A stretch of 64,000 bases of DNA from contig NZ_BLPF01000001.1 in assembly GCF_011764425.1 (NCBI RefSeq), positions 3,711,001 to 3,775,000 on the forward strand, given 5' to 3'. Position numbers and translations under genes: made by a program. The DNA comes from Phytohabitans houttuyneae (GTDB taxonomy: Bacteria; Actinomycetota; Actinomycetes; Mycobacteriales; Micromonosporaceae). The notes beneath the pieces were generated by a model. It did not search any database and was not told where the DNA came from. It worked only from the letters and a program-made list of their open reading frames with translations. Positions within the stretch are counted from its first letter, which is position 1. The number at the start of each line of letters is the position of its first letter. Shown one piece after another: positions 33,773-41,995 of this stretch.

Positions 33773-34849
33773 CCCCGGTCGCCAGGAAGCTGTCGAGCAC
33801 CGCCAGGTGAGGGGCGAGGTCGAGGCCCTGTGTGGCGACCCATCCGTCCGAGTAGTACGTGTTCGCGTACCGCTCGCCGCCGTCGCAGAGCAGCGTCACC
33901 ACCGAGCCGTGTACGCCGGCCGCGCGCATCTCGGAAATGATGCCGAAGGCACCCCACAGGTTGGTACCCGTGGATCCCCGACACGGCGGCCGAGCAGCGC
34001 GGAGGCCGCGCGCATCGCGGCGAGTGAGGCGGCGTCCGGCACGTGCACCATGCGGTCGACCAGCGTCGGCTGGAACGACGGCTCCACCCTCGGCCGCCCG
34101 ATCCCTTCGATGCGCGAGCCCAGCCCCGTCTCGTGGGTCCAGTCGGCCGCCTCCCACGCCGGGTAGAAGGCGGAGTTTTCCGGGTCGACCACGCACAGTT
34201 TGGTGGGGTGGCGGCAGTAGCGGGCGTACCGGCCGATGGTGGCGCTTGTGCCCCCGGTGCCGGCGCCGACGACGACCCAGGACGGCACGGGGTGCCGTTC
34301 GAGCGCCATCTGCGCGTAGATCGACTCGGCGATGTTGTTGTTGCCCCGCCAGTCGGTGGCCCGCTCGGCGTACGTGAACTGGTCCATGAAGTGCCCACCG
34401 GTGTCCTCGGCGAGCCAGCGGGCCTCGACCACGACGGAGGCCGGGTCCTCGACGAGGTGGCACTTGCCGCCCTGAAACTCGATCAGCGCCACCTTCTCCG
34501 GCGACGTGGAGGCCGGCATGACGGCGATGAAGGGCAGGCCGAGCATGCGCGCGAAGTACGCCTCGGAGACGGCCGTGGAGCCGGACGACGCCTCCACGAC
34601 CGTGGTCGTCGGCCCGATCCAGCCGTTGCACAGGCCGTAGAGGAACAGCGAGCGGGCGAGCCGGTGCTTGAGCGAGCCGGTGGGGTGGACCGACTCGTCC
34701 TTGAGGTACAGGTCGATGCCCCACTCACCGGGCAGCGGAAACGGCAGCAGGTGGGTGTCGGCGGAGCGGTTGGCGTCGGCCTCGACCTTGCCGATCGCGT
34801 CGGTCACCCAGGCGCGGTCGGAGTCATTACACCGATCGAGGTGCTGCAT
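33738..34849 (-). pseudogene. PLP-dependent cysteine desulfhydrase/cysteine synthase-like protein, frameshifted
   Basis: The repaired enzyme has about 370 residues of the fold type II PLP family, similar to mycobacterial Cds1 (cysteine desulfhydrase). The PLP Lys lies in [15 protein letters not shown] near residue 60, followed by [16 protein letters not shown] and [14 protein letters not shown]. The frame breaks after GRRVG at a G4 run (minus strand) near 33975-33978. One added G joins it to [17 protein letters not shown] and the rest down to 33738. It starts 23 bp inside the upstream Lrp gene, so the two form an operon. The damage may be a sequencing error. Confidence 0.85.
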
Positions 34850-35303
34850 CCTCGGACCGTAACAAAGCCTGCGGCCGGTCCTCCCACTTGGTCGAGAGGG
34901 CGATGGCGGTGCGCGTGGAGGCCACCCCGGCCGTGCGGTTGAGCCGCACGATGAGGCTCTCCAGCTCGTGGATCGTGGCCACCCGCACCTTCAGCAGGAA
35001 CGACTCCACCCCGGCCATGAAGTAGCACGACTCGATCTCGGGCATCCCGCGCAGCGCCTCGAGCACGTCGTCGGTGTCACCGCCGGAGTCCTGCACGATG
35101 CCGATCAACGCGGTCACGCCGAGGCCGATCGCCTCCGGCTCAGCATCGGCGCGGTATCCGCGGATCACGCCGCCGCTCTCCAACTTGCCCACCCGATCGT
35201 GCACCGCGGGCGCCGAGAGGCCGACCTGTCGGGCCAGCTCGGCGTAGGAGAGCCGGGCATTCGCCCGCAATAGCTCCACAAGCCTCAGATCGATGTCGTC
35301 CAC
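34827..35303 (-). CDS. Lrp/AsnC-family transcriptional regulator
   Basis: Encodes 158 residues. The N-terminal helix-turn-helix ([28 protein letters not shown], then [17 protein letters not shown]) is followed by the RAM/AsnC effector domain (VTALIGIVQ, then [20 protein letters not shown]). GTG at 35303 begins the usual N-terminal helix. Its 3' end overlaps the Cds1-like gene, so it probably responds to an amino acid (cysteine is a candidate) and controls that gene. In Streptomyces a Lrp gene likewise lies beside the mqn block. Confidence 0.93.
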   Translation of the reverse strand: MDDIDLRLVELLRANARLSYAELARQVGLSAPAVHDRVGKLESGGVIRGYRADAEPEAIGLGVTALIGIVQDSGGDTDDVLEALRGMPEIESCYFMAGVESFLLKVRVATIHELESLIVRLNRTAGVASTRTAIALSTKWEDRPQALLRSEDAAPRSV

Positions 35304-35489
35304 CGGTGGTAGACATTAACAGTCGGGGAGATGAGCAAGGCTCGCAAATCCTACTGGCTAACTTCCCAGACAGTGCGTTTTCCCTGTTTCCCGGACACGG
35401 CACGCTCGCGGTGCTGTAATGACCGTACGTCCCTATCGAGGCTGTCGGACATCCAACCTATGGCCATCGTGCGACGCGAGGGAGGGGCC

Positions 35490-35804
35490 GTGGACACTGG
35501 AGATCGTCTGTTGACGCCGGGCGAGGTGGCTGCGTTGTTCCGCGTCGATCCAAAGACCGTGACCAGATGGGCGGCCGCGGGCCGGATCGGCAGTATCCGG
35601 ACACCTGGCGGCCACCGCCGCTTCCGTGAGTCTGAAGTGCGCGCGCTACTGGAAGGCGAAGGCGAGCTGGACGAGCTGCGCGAAGAGCAGCCGCCACCGT
35701 CGACCGCCAACCGGCCGCGCAACGAAGGCCCGGCAGCACATCCTGGTCCGTCGCGGAGCGCCGGACACCATACGCCCAGTCCGGGCAACGTCAACATGCG
35801 CTGA
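35490..35804 (+). CDS. bldC: BldC-like MerR-type DNA-binding protein
   Basis: Encodes 104 residues from GTG at 35490, supported by GAGGGAGG directly upstream; ATG at 35460 is possible. The core LLTPGEVAALFRVDPKTVTRW and AAAGRIGSIRTPGGHRRFRESEVRALLEG is that of BldC, a developmental regulator of Streptomyces. A basic and Pro-rich tail of about 40 residues extends beyond the Streptomyces protein. Streptomyces BldC binds DNA head to tail and controls entry into development. The divergent partner is the Lrp gene. Confidence 0.85.
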   Translation: MDTGDRLLTPGEVAALFRVDPKTVTRWAAAGRIGSIRTPGGHRRFRESEVRALLEGEGELDELREEQPPPSTANRPRNEGPAAHPGPSRSAGHHTPSPGNVNMR

Positions 35805-35852
35805 GCCCGCACGGGCTCACGCGCCGAGGCCGGCTACATCAAGGCTGGACAC

Positions 35853-36473
35853 TTAGGATCCGAGCTCACCACGCCAGCGGCGAAAGAGTGTGTGTGACAC
35901 GCCGAGCGCGTCGAGCGCTTTGCCGGCCACAAAGTCGATGAGCTGCTGAGCCGACGCTCCGGCCCCGGCACCGTAGAAGCCGGGGCTGGCCGGCAGCACC
36001 ACTGCCCCGGCGTCGTGCAGCGCGATGAGGTGGGTCAGGTGACTGCGGGTCACCGGGGTCTCGCGCGGCACGACGACCACCCGACGCCGCTCCTTGAGGT
36101 TGACCTCCGCCGCTCGCTGCAGCAGATCCTTGGAAAGGCCGATCGCGATACCGGCGCACGCGGCGGTGCTCGCCGGCACGACGACCATGCCGCGCGCCGG
36201 GTACGAGCCGCTGCTCGGCCCCGCCGCGAGATCGCCTGCCGGCCAGTGCGCCACGTCCGCACCGTCGAGGTCGCGCCCGAGCCAGCGGGACAGGTCGTCC
36301 TTCCAGTGGGCGTCCCGGAAGGCCGCGCCCGTCTCATCGAGGATCGTCAGGCGGGCCGCCCGAGAAACGACAAGATCGACCGATTCACCCGCATCGAATA
36401 GTCCGCGCAGCAGCGCCGCAGCGTACGGCGTCCCGGATGCACCCGAAACACCTACGATCCACGGATTCCGCAT
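35853..36473 (-). CDS. ubiX: UbiX-family flavin prenyltransferase
   Basis: Encodes 206 residues. Recognised by GVSGASGTPYAAALLRGL at the N-terminus, VPASTAACAGIAIGLSKDLL near residue 97, VVVPRETPVTRSHLTHL and PASPGFYG. UbiX makes prenylated FMN from FMN and dimethylallyl phosphate for UbiD-type decarboxylases. The UbiD homologue (mqnL) lies 2 kb away, so the two should work together in the futalosine route to menaquinone. The terpene synthase gene starts divergently 61 bp away. Confidence 0.93.
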   Translation of the reverse strand: MRNPWIVGVSGASGTPYAAALLRGLFDAGESVDLVVSRAARLTILDETGAAFRDAHWKDDLSRWLGRDLDGADVAHWPAGDLAAGPSSGSYPARGMVVVPASTAACAGIAIGLSKDLLQRAAEVNLKERRRVVVVPRETPVTRSHLTHLIALHDAGAVVLPASPGFYGAGAGASAQQLIDFVAGKALDALGVSHTLFRRWRGELGS

Positions 36474-36534
36474 AGATCCAGCGTAGGGCTACCGTCGGCC
36501 AAAGCTGATGTTGGTCGGACAGCAGGAGGCTGCA

Positions 36535-37457
36535 ATGCTGCGGACAATATCCCTCGATCTTCAGTGCCCGATTAATCCTGTTATCTCACCCTACGCGGAG
36601 GAGACCCACGGCTGGCTCGACGGCTGGACGCGAAGCCACGGACTTCCCGACGTGTACGCCGACCGGCTTGCCGAAGGCGGCATCGCCCGGTACGCGGCCC
36701 GCCTCTACCCCGACGCGAGCCCCGGCGATCTGCGAGTGCTCTCCGCGCTCTTCACCTGGTTCTTCCTCATCGACGACGAGTGCGACCGAGCCAGCGTCCC
36801 GGAGCCTAGACGGGTACGCGCCCTCGTCGGTGGCGCCCTCTCCCTGCTACGCGGCGAAGCCGGCACCCGCGGGCTGCCGGGGCCGCTGGGCAGCATGCTC
36901 GCCGACGCGTGGCGCGAGCCACAGAGCCGTATGCCGGCACGGTGGCGCGCCCGCTTCGTGGGCGCCGTCGAACACCACCTCAGCGGGGTGGTGGTGGAGG
37001 CCCGCAACAAGGCCGGCGGCCACCGGCCTGGCGTCGAGGAGTACGTCGAGCTGCGCCGGGCCACCTCGGCCGCGTATGTGGCGCACACGCTCATCGACTT
37101 CGCCGGCGGGGCAAGCCGGTGACCGAGTCGTTCTACCGCCACCCGGCGGTGCGGGCGTTCAGCCAGGCCGGCAACGACCTGCTCTCGTGGTTTAACGACC
37201 TGCTCTCGCTGGAGCGCGACGCGGCCACCTCGGGCGGTCACAATCTCGTGCTCGCCCTGGCCGCCGAACGCCACGTCCCGCCGGAGGAGGCCGCCGCCGC
37301 GGCTCGGGAGCGCTGGCACCGGACGATGCGCGAGTTTCCCGCGCTGCGCGCGGCCGTGCCGCCACACGGAGCGGCCGGACGCCGCTACCTCGACGGGGTG
37401 GAATTCGCGGTCCGCGGGACGATGGACTGGTCGTACGAAAGCGCCCGATACAACTGA
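36535..37457 (+). pseudogene. Class I terpene synthase, interrupted by a single frameshift
   Basis: The repaired protein has 307 residues. The aspartate-rich motif is FLIDDECD near residue 77, and the Mg-binding NSE-type motif is WFNDLLSLERD near residue 220. AGGAGG at 36524-36529 supports ATG at 36535. The frame is lost after DFAGG at the G4 run near 37108-37111. One extra G gives FAGGGKPVTESFYRHP and a normal C-terminus ending MDWSYESARYN. The product (a sesquiterpene or similar) cannot be predicted. Its place between ubiX and mqnP is unusual. The damage may be a sequencing error. Confidence 0.88.
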
Positions 37458-37465
37458 AATTTGGA

Positions 37466-37499
37466 GCTACCGCGACGTCCGTCGTGGTCCGGACCGTCG
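37466..37499 (+). repeat. 34-bp dispersed intergenic repeat, copy 2
   Basis: Matches 4498-4531 (minus strand) at 31 of 34 positions. It includes GTGGTCCGGACCGT with the palindrome GGTCCGGACC. It lies 8 bp after the end of the terpene synthase gene. Confidence 0.5.
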
Positions 37500-37560
37500 C
37501 TCCCGCAGCCTCACCCTCCGCGGTTGGTTGCGGTTTCGGGCTTGGCCTGCGGACCTGGCA

Positions 37561-37649
37561 GCGGAGGTCGGGGATCTCGGCGAGCTCTGGCGAGCCGCCG
37601 ACCTCCGCGCTGCCCGCGGGAGCAAACGGTCCGCCACTGCGACGGACCG
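37561..37649. terminator. Hairpin region between terpene synthase and mqnP genes
   Basis: Two structures fill this convergent spacer. An 11-bp perfect stem GCGGAGGTCGG / CCGACCTCCGC (37561-37571 and 37598-37608) encloses a loop that can itself pair. A second stem is CGGTCCG / CGGACCG (37627-37633 and 37643-37649). They probably act as a two-way terminator. Confidence 0.6.
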
Positions 37650-37667
37650 GGGCAAATATGCCTAAAA

Positions 37668-38522
37668 CTATGTCCAGTAGTCGAGCAGAGCGAACGCGAA
37701 GAGCGCGATCCCCACGAACCCGTTGGCCGTGAAGAAGGCGCGGTTGACGCGGGAGAGGTCCGTGGGGGTGACCACCACGTGCTGGTAGCCGAACGCGACC
37801 GCGGTCAGCGCCAGCCCCACCCACCACAGCCAGCCGAAGTCGACAAGCTCGCCGTAGTAGACGAACAGGGCGAACGTCACCAGGTGCACCACTGTGGACA
37901 GACCAAGCGCGAACGGCACGCCGTAGCGCGCCGGCACGCTGCGCACGCCGATCTCGCGGTCCACGTCGGCGTCCTGGCACGCGTAGATCAGGTCGAAGCC
38001 GCCGATCCACAGCCCGACCGCGGCGCCGAGCACCCACGCCGGCCACGAGCCCTCGAACGTGCCGGTGACCGCGAGCCACGCGCCGACCGGGCCCACCGCC
38101 TGCGCCAGCGCGAGGATCGCGTGCGGCCAGTCGGTGAACCGCTTGCCGTAGGGGTACACGACCAGCGGCGCCACCGCGAGCGGCGAAAGCACGAGGCAGA
38201 GCGGGTTGAGCAGGGCGGCCGCGCCGACGAAGACCACGAGAGCCACCGCCGCGCCGGTCCAGGCCGTGCGCACCCGCACGGCCCCGGTGACGAGCTCACG
38301 CTTGGCGGTACGGGGGTTTTGCGCGTCGATGCGCCGGTCGATGATCCGGTTGGCGGCCATCGCGAACGTGCGGGCGCCCACCATCGCGATCGTGATCAGC
38401 GCCAGGTCGCCCCAGCGCACGCCGCCGCCGAGGTGGCGCATGGCGGCGAGCGCGGACAGGTACGCGAACGGGAGCGCGAAGACCGAATGCTCGATCGCGA
38501 CCAGGCGGAGGAAGGCTTTCAC
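37668..38522 (-). CDS. mqnP: UbiA-family prenyltransferase MqnP
   Basis: Encodes 284 residues with about eight membrane helices. The two Asp-rich motifs are NRIIDRRIDAQNPRTAKR near residue 57 and DLIYACQDADVDREIGVRSVP near residue 175. Gene order with a UbiD-type gene points to MqnP, which attaches the polyprenyl chain to 1,4-dihydroxy-6-naphthoate in the futalosine menaquinone pathway. GTG at 38522 overlaps the mqnL TGA (38519-38521), so the two are coupled. Confidence 0.9.
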   Translation of the reverse strand: MKAFLRLVAIEHSVFALPFAYLSALAAMRHLGGGVRWGDLALITIAMVGARTFAMAANRIIDRRIDAQNPRTAKRELVTGAVRVRTAWTGAAVALVVFVGAAALLNPLCLVLSPLAVAPLVVYPYGKRFTDWPHAILALAQAVGPVGAWLAVTGTFEGSWPAWVLGAAVGLWIGGFDLIYACQDADVDREIGVRSVPARYGVPFALGLSTVVHLVTFALFVYYGELVDFGWLWWVGLALTAVAFGYQHVVVTPTDLSRVNRAFFTANGFVGIALFAFALLDYWT

Positions 38523-39982
38523 GAGATTCCGTACTCTTTCCAGCGCTTGTCCACCAGCGCCTTGACCTCGGGCGACATCACGGCCTCCGGCGGCCAGCCC
38601 CGCGTGTACCCCTCGGTGGGCAGCTTGCGGGTGGCGTCGACGCCCGCCTTTCCGCCCCAGAACTGCTGGTACGACGCGTGGTCCAGGTGGTCGACCGGCC
38701 CCTGGGTGAGCAGCAGGTCGTGGTCGTAGTCGACGTTGCTGAAGGCGCGGAACGCGACCTCGTTGTAGTCGTGCACGTCGCAGTCGTCGTCGACCACGAC
38801 GATCAGCTTGGCCAGCGAGAGCAGGTGGGCACCCCAGATCGAGGACATGACCTTCTGGGCGTGCTTGGGGTAGCGCTTGCGGATCGAGACGATCACGCAG
38901 TTGTGGAAGACGCCCGCCTCCGGCATCGAGTAATCCACAATGTCCGGAATGAGCAGCTTGAGCAGTGGCAGGAAGATCCGCTCGGTCGCGTGGCCGATCG
39001 GGCCGTCCTCCTGCGGCGGCTTCGACGTGACGATCGAGTGGTAGACCGGGTCGCGCTGGGTGGTCATGCACTCGACGTGAAAGACCGGAAACGGCTCCAC
39101 CGGCGTGTAGAAGCCGGTGTGGTCGCCGAACGGCCCTTCGGGCAGGCGCTCGCCCGGCTCGACGTACCCCTCAAGCACCACCTGGGCGTGTGCCGGCACC
39201 TGGAGCGGCACCGTCAGGCAGTCGACCATCTCCACCCGCTCGCCGCGCAGGAAGCCGGCGAACAGGTACTCGTCGATATCGCTGGGCAGGGGCGCGGAGG
39301 CGCTGTACGACACGACGGGGTCGCAGCCGAACGCGATCGCCACCGGCAGCCGCTCGCCCCGGCGCTCGGCGACCGCGTGGTGCGCCGTCGAGTCCTTGTG
39401 GATCTGCCAGTGCATGCCCAGCGTGGTCGGTGAGTGCTGCTGCAGGCGGTACAGCCCCAGATTGCGCTTTCCGGTCTCCGGGTGCTTGGTGTGCGTCAGC
39501 CCGTAGTTGTGGAAGATGCCGCCGTCGTCCGGCCAGGTCTGCAGGCCGGGCAGGCGCCCCAGGTCGACGTCGCCGTCCCGATAGATCACCTGCTGGCAGG
39601 GCGCGGTCTTGACCTTCTTCGGCGGCACCGACTTGAGCTGCATCACCTTGCCGAGCCCTTCGCGGATGCCCGACCAGCCCACCGGCAGCTCCGGCCGGAT
39701 CAGCTCGCCGATCCGGGCGCCGATCTCGTCGACGCTCTCCACGCCGAGCGCCATCGCCATGCGGCGCTTGCTCCCGAAGAGGTTGATCGCCACGGGCATC
39801 TCCCCGCGCGTGGGCCGCTCGAAGAGCAGGGCCGGCCCCTTGGCCGCCACGGTGCGCGTGACCACCTCGCTGATCTCCAGCGTGGGATCGACCGGCACCG
39901 TGACCCGGCGCAGCTCGCCGGCCTGCTCCAGCGCCCCGAGGAAGTCCTTCAGCCCTGTGTACGGGAATCCGCGTACCGCCAT
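38519..39982 (-). CDS. mqnL: UbiD-family decarboxylase, menaquinone pathway (MqnL)
   Basis: Encodes 487 residues. UbiD features include GPALLFERPTRGEMPVAINLFG near residue 50, HWQIHKDSTAHH near residue 190, EGPFGDHTGFYTP near residue 285 and the catalytic E-x-D region with IVVVDDDCDVHDYNEVAF. UbiD enzymes use prenylated FMN, supplied by UbiX. In actinobacteria with the futalosine pathway, the UbiD homologue beside MqnP removes the carboxyl group from the naphthoate. It overlaps mqnP by 4 bp and is its upstream gene. Confidence 0.9.
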   Translation of the reverse strand: MAVRGFPYTGLKDFLGALEQAGELRRVTVPVDPTLEISEVVTRTVAAKGPALLFERPTRGEMPVAINLFGSKRRMAMALGVESVDEIGARIGELIRPELPVGWSGIREGLGKVMQLKSVPPKKVKTAPCQQVIYRDGDVDLGRLPGLQTWPDDGGIFHNYGLTHTKHPETGKRNLGLYRLQQHSPTTLGMHWQIHKDSTAHHAVAERRGERLPVAIAFGCDPVVSYSASAPLPSDIDEYLFAGFLRGERVEMVDCLTVPLQVPAHAQVVLEGYVEPGERLPEGPFGDHTGFYTPVEPFPVFHVECMTTQRDPVYHSIVTSKPPQEDGPIGHATERIFLPLLKLLIPDIVDYSMPEAGVFHNCVIVSIRKRYPKHAQKVMSSIWGAHLLSLAKLIVVVDDDCDVHDYNEVAFRAFSNVDYDHDLLLTQGPVDHLDHASYQQFWGGKAGVDATRKLPTEGYTRGWPPEAVMSPEVKALVDKRWKEYGIS

Positions 39983-40103
39983 GGCTGCCAGTCTCGCCTA
40001 CCAGCCCGTAACCGCCGCGACGCGGGTCGCCACGAAGTCGCCTGCGCCACCGCCGTGCCCGAACCAGCCCTTCGGGTGAGTTACTGCCGGCCCGCCCGCG
40101 GGT

Positions 40104-40814
40104 TTGTCATGCGTGGGACGTGTCAGGTGGCGCCGCGCGGCGCGGCGGATCGCGGTGGTGGGCCTGTGCGCGGCGATGCTCGCGGTCGCCACACCGGCCA
40201 GCTCGACGGCCAGCGGCTACTACTACCACCACCTCGGCGCCGGCACGGTCGGCGACTGGACCGGCGTGGTGGGCAGGCTGACCGTGCGCGACCCGGCGGT
40301 ACGCGCGGGCACCCACGACTTCGTCGCCACCCGCTTCATGGCCAAACGCGAGTCGGGCGGCCGCACGGCCTGGCTGGAGGCCGGCTGGGCGGAGACCGGC
40401 TGGTCCGGCGGCGGCCGCCAGCGCGTGTACACGTACGACACCGACCGGCGGGCCTGGACCTTCTACAACCAGTACGAACTCACCGACGGTGACAACATCT
40501 GGATCTCGGTACACACCACGCGCGACGGCGTGTGGGAGGCGTGGCTCTGGTGGCGCGACGGCTGGCACCTGCTGACCAGCCTGCGGCTGGGCGCCAGCCG
40601 CGCGCAGCTCGAGCAGTACGTCGAGGTGCACGTCGACGGCGACGGCAAGGTCGCGGTCCCACGCATCGCGGTCGACAACGTACAGGTCCGCGACGGCGAC
40701 GCGGTGCGCTATTGGCGCGAGGCCGACGTGCGCACAGCTTCGGGCGGCGGCTCGGGCGGTTACTGCCTGGACTGGGCCACCCGCTTCGACACCTGGACGG
40801 CCGGCACCTGCTAG
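40104..40814 (+). CDS. Secreted protein of unknown function
   Basis: Encodes 236 residues from TTG at 40104; GTG at 40113 is equally possible. The signal peptide is RIAVVGLCAAMLAVATPAS. The mature part is rich in Trp, Tyr and Gly (VGDWTGVVGRLTV, WEAWLWWRDGWHLL, and an end with YCLDWATRFDTWTAGTC) and has two C-terminal cysteines that could pair. Its composition suggests a beta-sandwich like a carbohydrate-binding domain. I recognise no family. It is followed by a strong terminator. Confidence 0.65.
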   Translation: MSCVGRVRWRRAARRIAVVGLCAAMLAVATPASSTASGYYYHHLGAGTVGDWTGVVGRLTVRDPAVRAGTHDFVATRFMAKRESGGRTAWLEAGWAETGWSGGGRQRVYTYDTDRRAWTFYNQYELTDGDNIWISVHTTRDGVWEAWLWWRDGWHLLTSLRLGASRAQLEQYVEVHVDGDGKVAVPRIAVDNVQVRDGDAVRYWREADVRTASGGGSGGYCLDWATRFDTWTAGTC

Positions 40815-40824
40815 CTCCAGGCGC

Positions 40825-40850
40825 GCGGTCGGCCGGCACTGGCCGACCGC
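40825..40850 (+). terminator. Terminator hairpin after the secreted protein gene
   Basis: Perfect 10-bp stem GCGGTCGGCC / GGCCGACCGC with a 6-base loop, 10 bp after the stop at 40814. The remainder of the spacer to 41011 shows nothing I can support. Confidence 0.75.
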
Positions 40851-41011
40851 GGACCCGGACGTTGACGACCACCACAGCCGGCGACCTGGGCGCTGCTGGA
40901 ACGCCGAGGGCGGGTGGGCCAGGCGTTCTTCGCGGTGGTGATGGGAGGCATACCTGCACCGCGTCGCGTAGCTCGCGTCTGGTTCGGGTTGGACCTGTGA
41001 GAGACGACGGG

Positions 41012-41995
41012 CTAGAGGCCGCCGTAGGAGTGGAGGCCGGTGAAGAAGATGTTGACGCCGAAGAGGTTCATCAGCATCGTCAGCCAGCCGATGACGGCGA
41101 TCCACGTCGCGGTCGTGCGCTTGACGCTCGGCGTGGCGCGGGCGTGCAGGTAGCCGGCGTAGATGATCCAGGAGATGAACGCCCAGACCTCCTTGGGGTC
41201 CCAGCCCCAGTAGCGGCCCCACGCGGCTTCGGCCCAGATGGGGCCGGCGATCAGGGCGCCGAAGGTCCAGATCGGGAACGCGAACGCGTGCAGCCGGAAC
41301 GTCAGCCGGTCGAGGGAGGCGGCCTCGGGCACGCGCGGGCCCAGGGAGTACGGGAAGCTGCGCTTGCCGCGGTCGTAGCCGCTGCGGATCAGGAACATCG
41401 CGGCCGGCACGAAGCCGAGCAGGAAGATGCCGGACGAGAGCACGGCGGCGGACACGTGCACCACGAACCAGCTCGACTTGAGCGCGGGCACCAGCGGCGC
41501 CACGTCGGTGTAGAGCACCATGCCGGCCACGCCCAGCAGCAGCACCATCGCCGTCGCCACGAAGAGGCCCAAGTGGCGGATCGCCGGGCGGCGGGAGAGC
41601 ACGATCAGCCAGGCGGCGCTGCCGACGAACGTCACCGAGAGCACGAACTCGTACATGTTGCCCCACGGCATGCGCTCCGCCGCGATGCCTCGGGTGAGGA
41701 GCGTGCCGAGGTGCACGGCCGCGGCGAGGGCGGTGACCGCGACGGCCGCCTTGCCGGCCAGGGCGGCCCGGTCGCGGCCGGGCGCGACGTCGGGCACCTT
41801 CATCACAGGCGGGGCGTCGTCGCCAACCAGGCCGGGGCCGCCGTCGCCGACCGCCACCAGCTCGCGGGACGGGCGCGTCGCCGCGCGGCCAATGTGGCTG
41901 CGGTTGCCGAACGCGTACTCCGCGGCGTGGCAGACCATCGCCGCCACGTACGACATGATCGCGATGACCAGGAGCTGATCGGACAGTGCGGACAT
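41012..41995 (-). CDS. ccsB: Cytochrome c biogenesis protein CcsB (CcsA/CcsB system II)
   Basis: Encodes 327 residues with about eight membrane helices. The tryptophan-rich heme-handling motif WGRYWGWDPKEVWAF is near residue 260, and conserved His residues sit in VVHVSAAVL and HAFAFPIWT. CcsB with ResB forms the heme lyase of system II, which attaches heme to apocytochromes c outside the membrane. Its ATG overlaps the resB stop (TGATG-type overlap at 41995), and it is the last gene of the hemL operon. Confidence 0.95.
   Translation of the reverse strand: MSALSDQLLVIAIMSYVAAMVCHAAEYAFGNRSHIGRAATRPSRELVAVGDGGPGLVGDDAPPVMKVPDVAPGRDRAALAGKAAVAVTALAAAVHLGTLLTRGIAAERMPWGNMYEFVLSVTFVGSAAWLIVLSRRPAIRHLGLFVATAMVLLLGVAGMVLYTDVAPLVPALKSSWFVVHVSAAVLSSGIFLLGFVPAAMFLIRSGYDRGKRSFPYSLGPRVPEAASLDRLTFRLHAFAFPIWTFGALIAGPIWAEAAWGRYWGWDPKEVWAFISWIIYAGYLHARATPSVKRTTATWIAVIGWLTMLMNLFGVNIFFTGLHSYGGL

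Noticed and set aside
37458-37667. A possible small gene between terpene synthase and mqnP
   Set aside because: No start with a ribosome site and no coding signal were seen. The region is made of hairpins and the 34-bp repeat.
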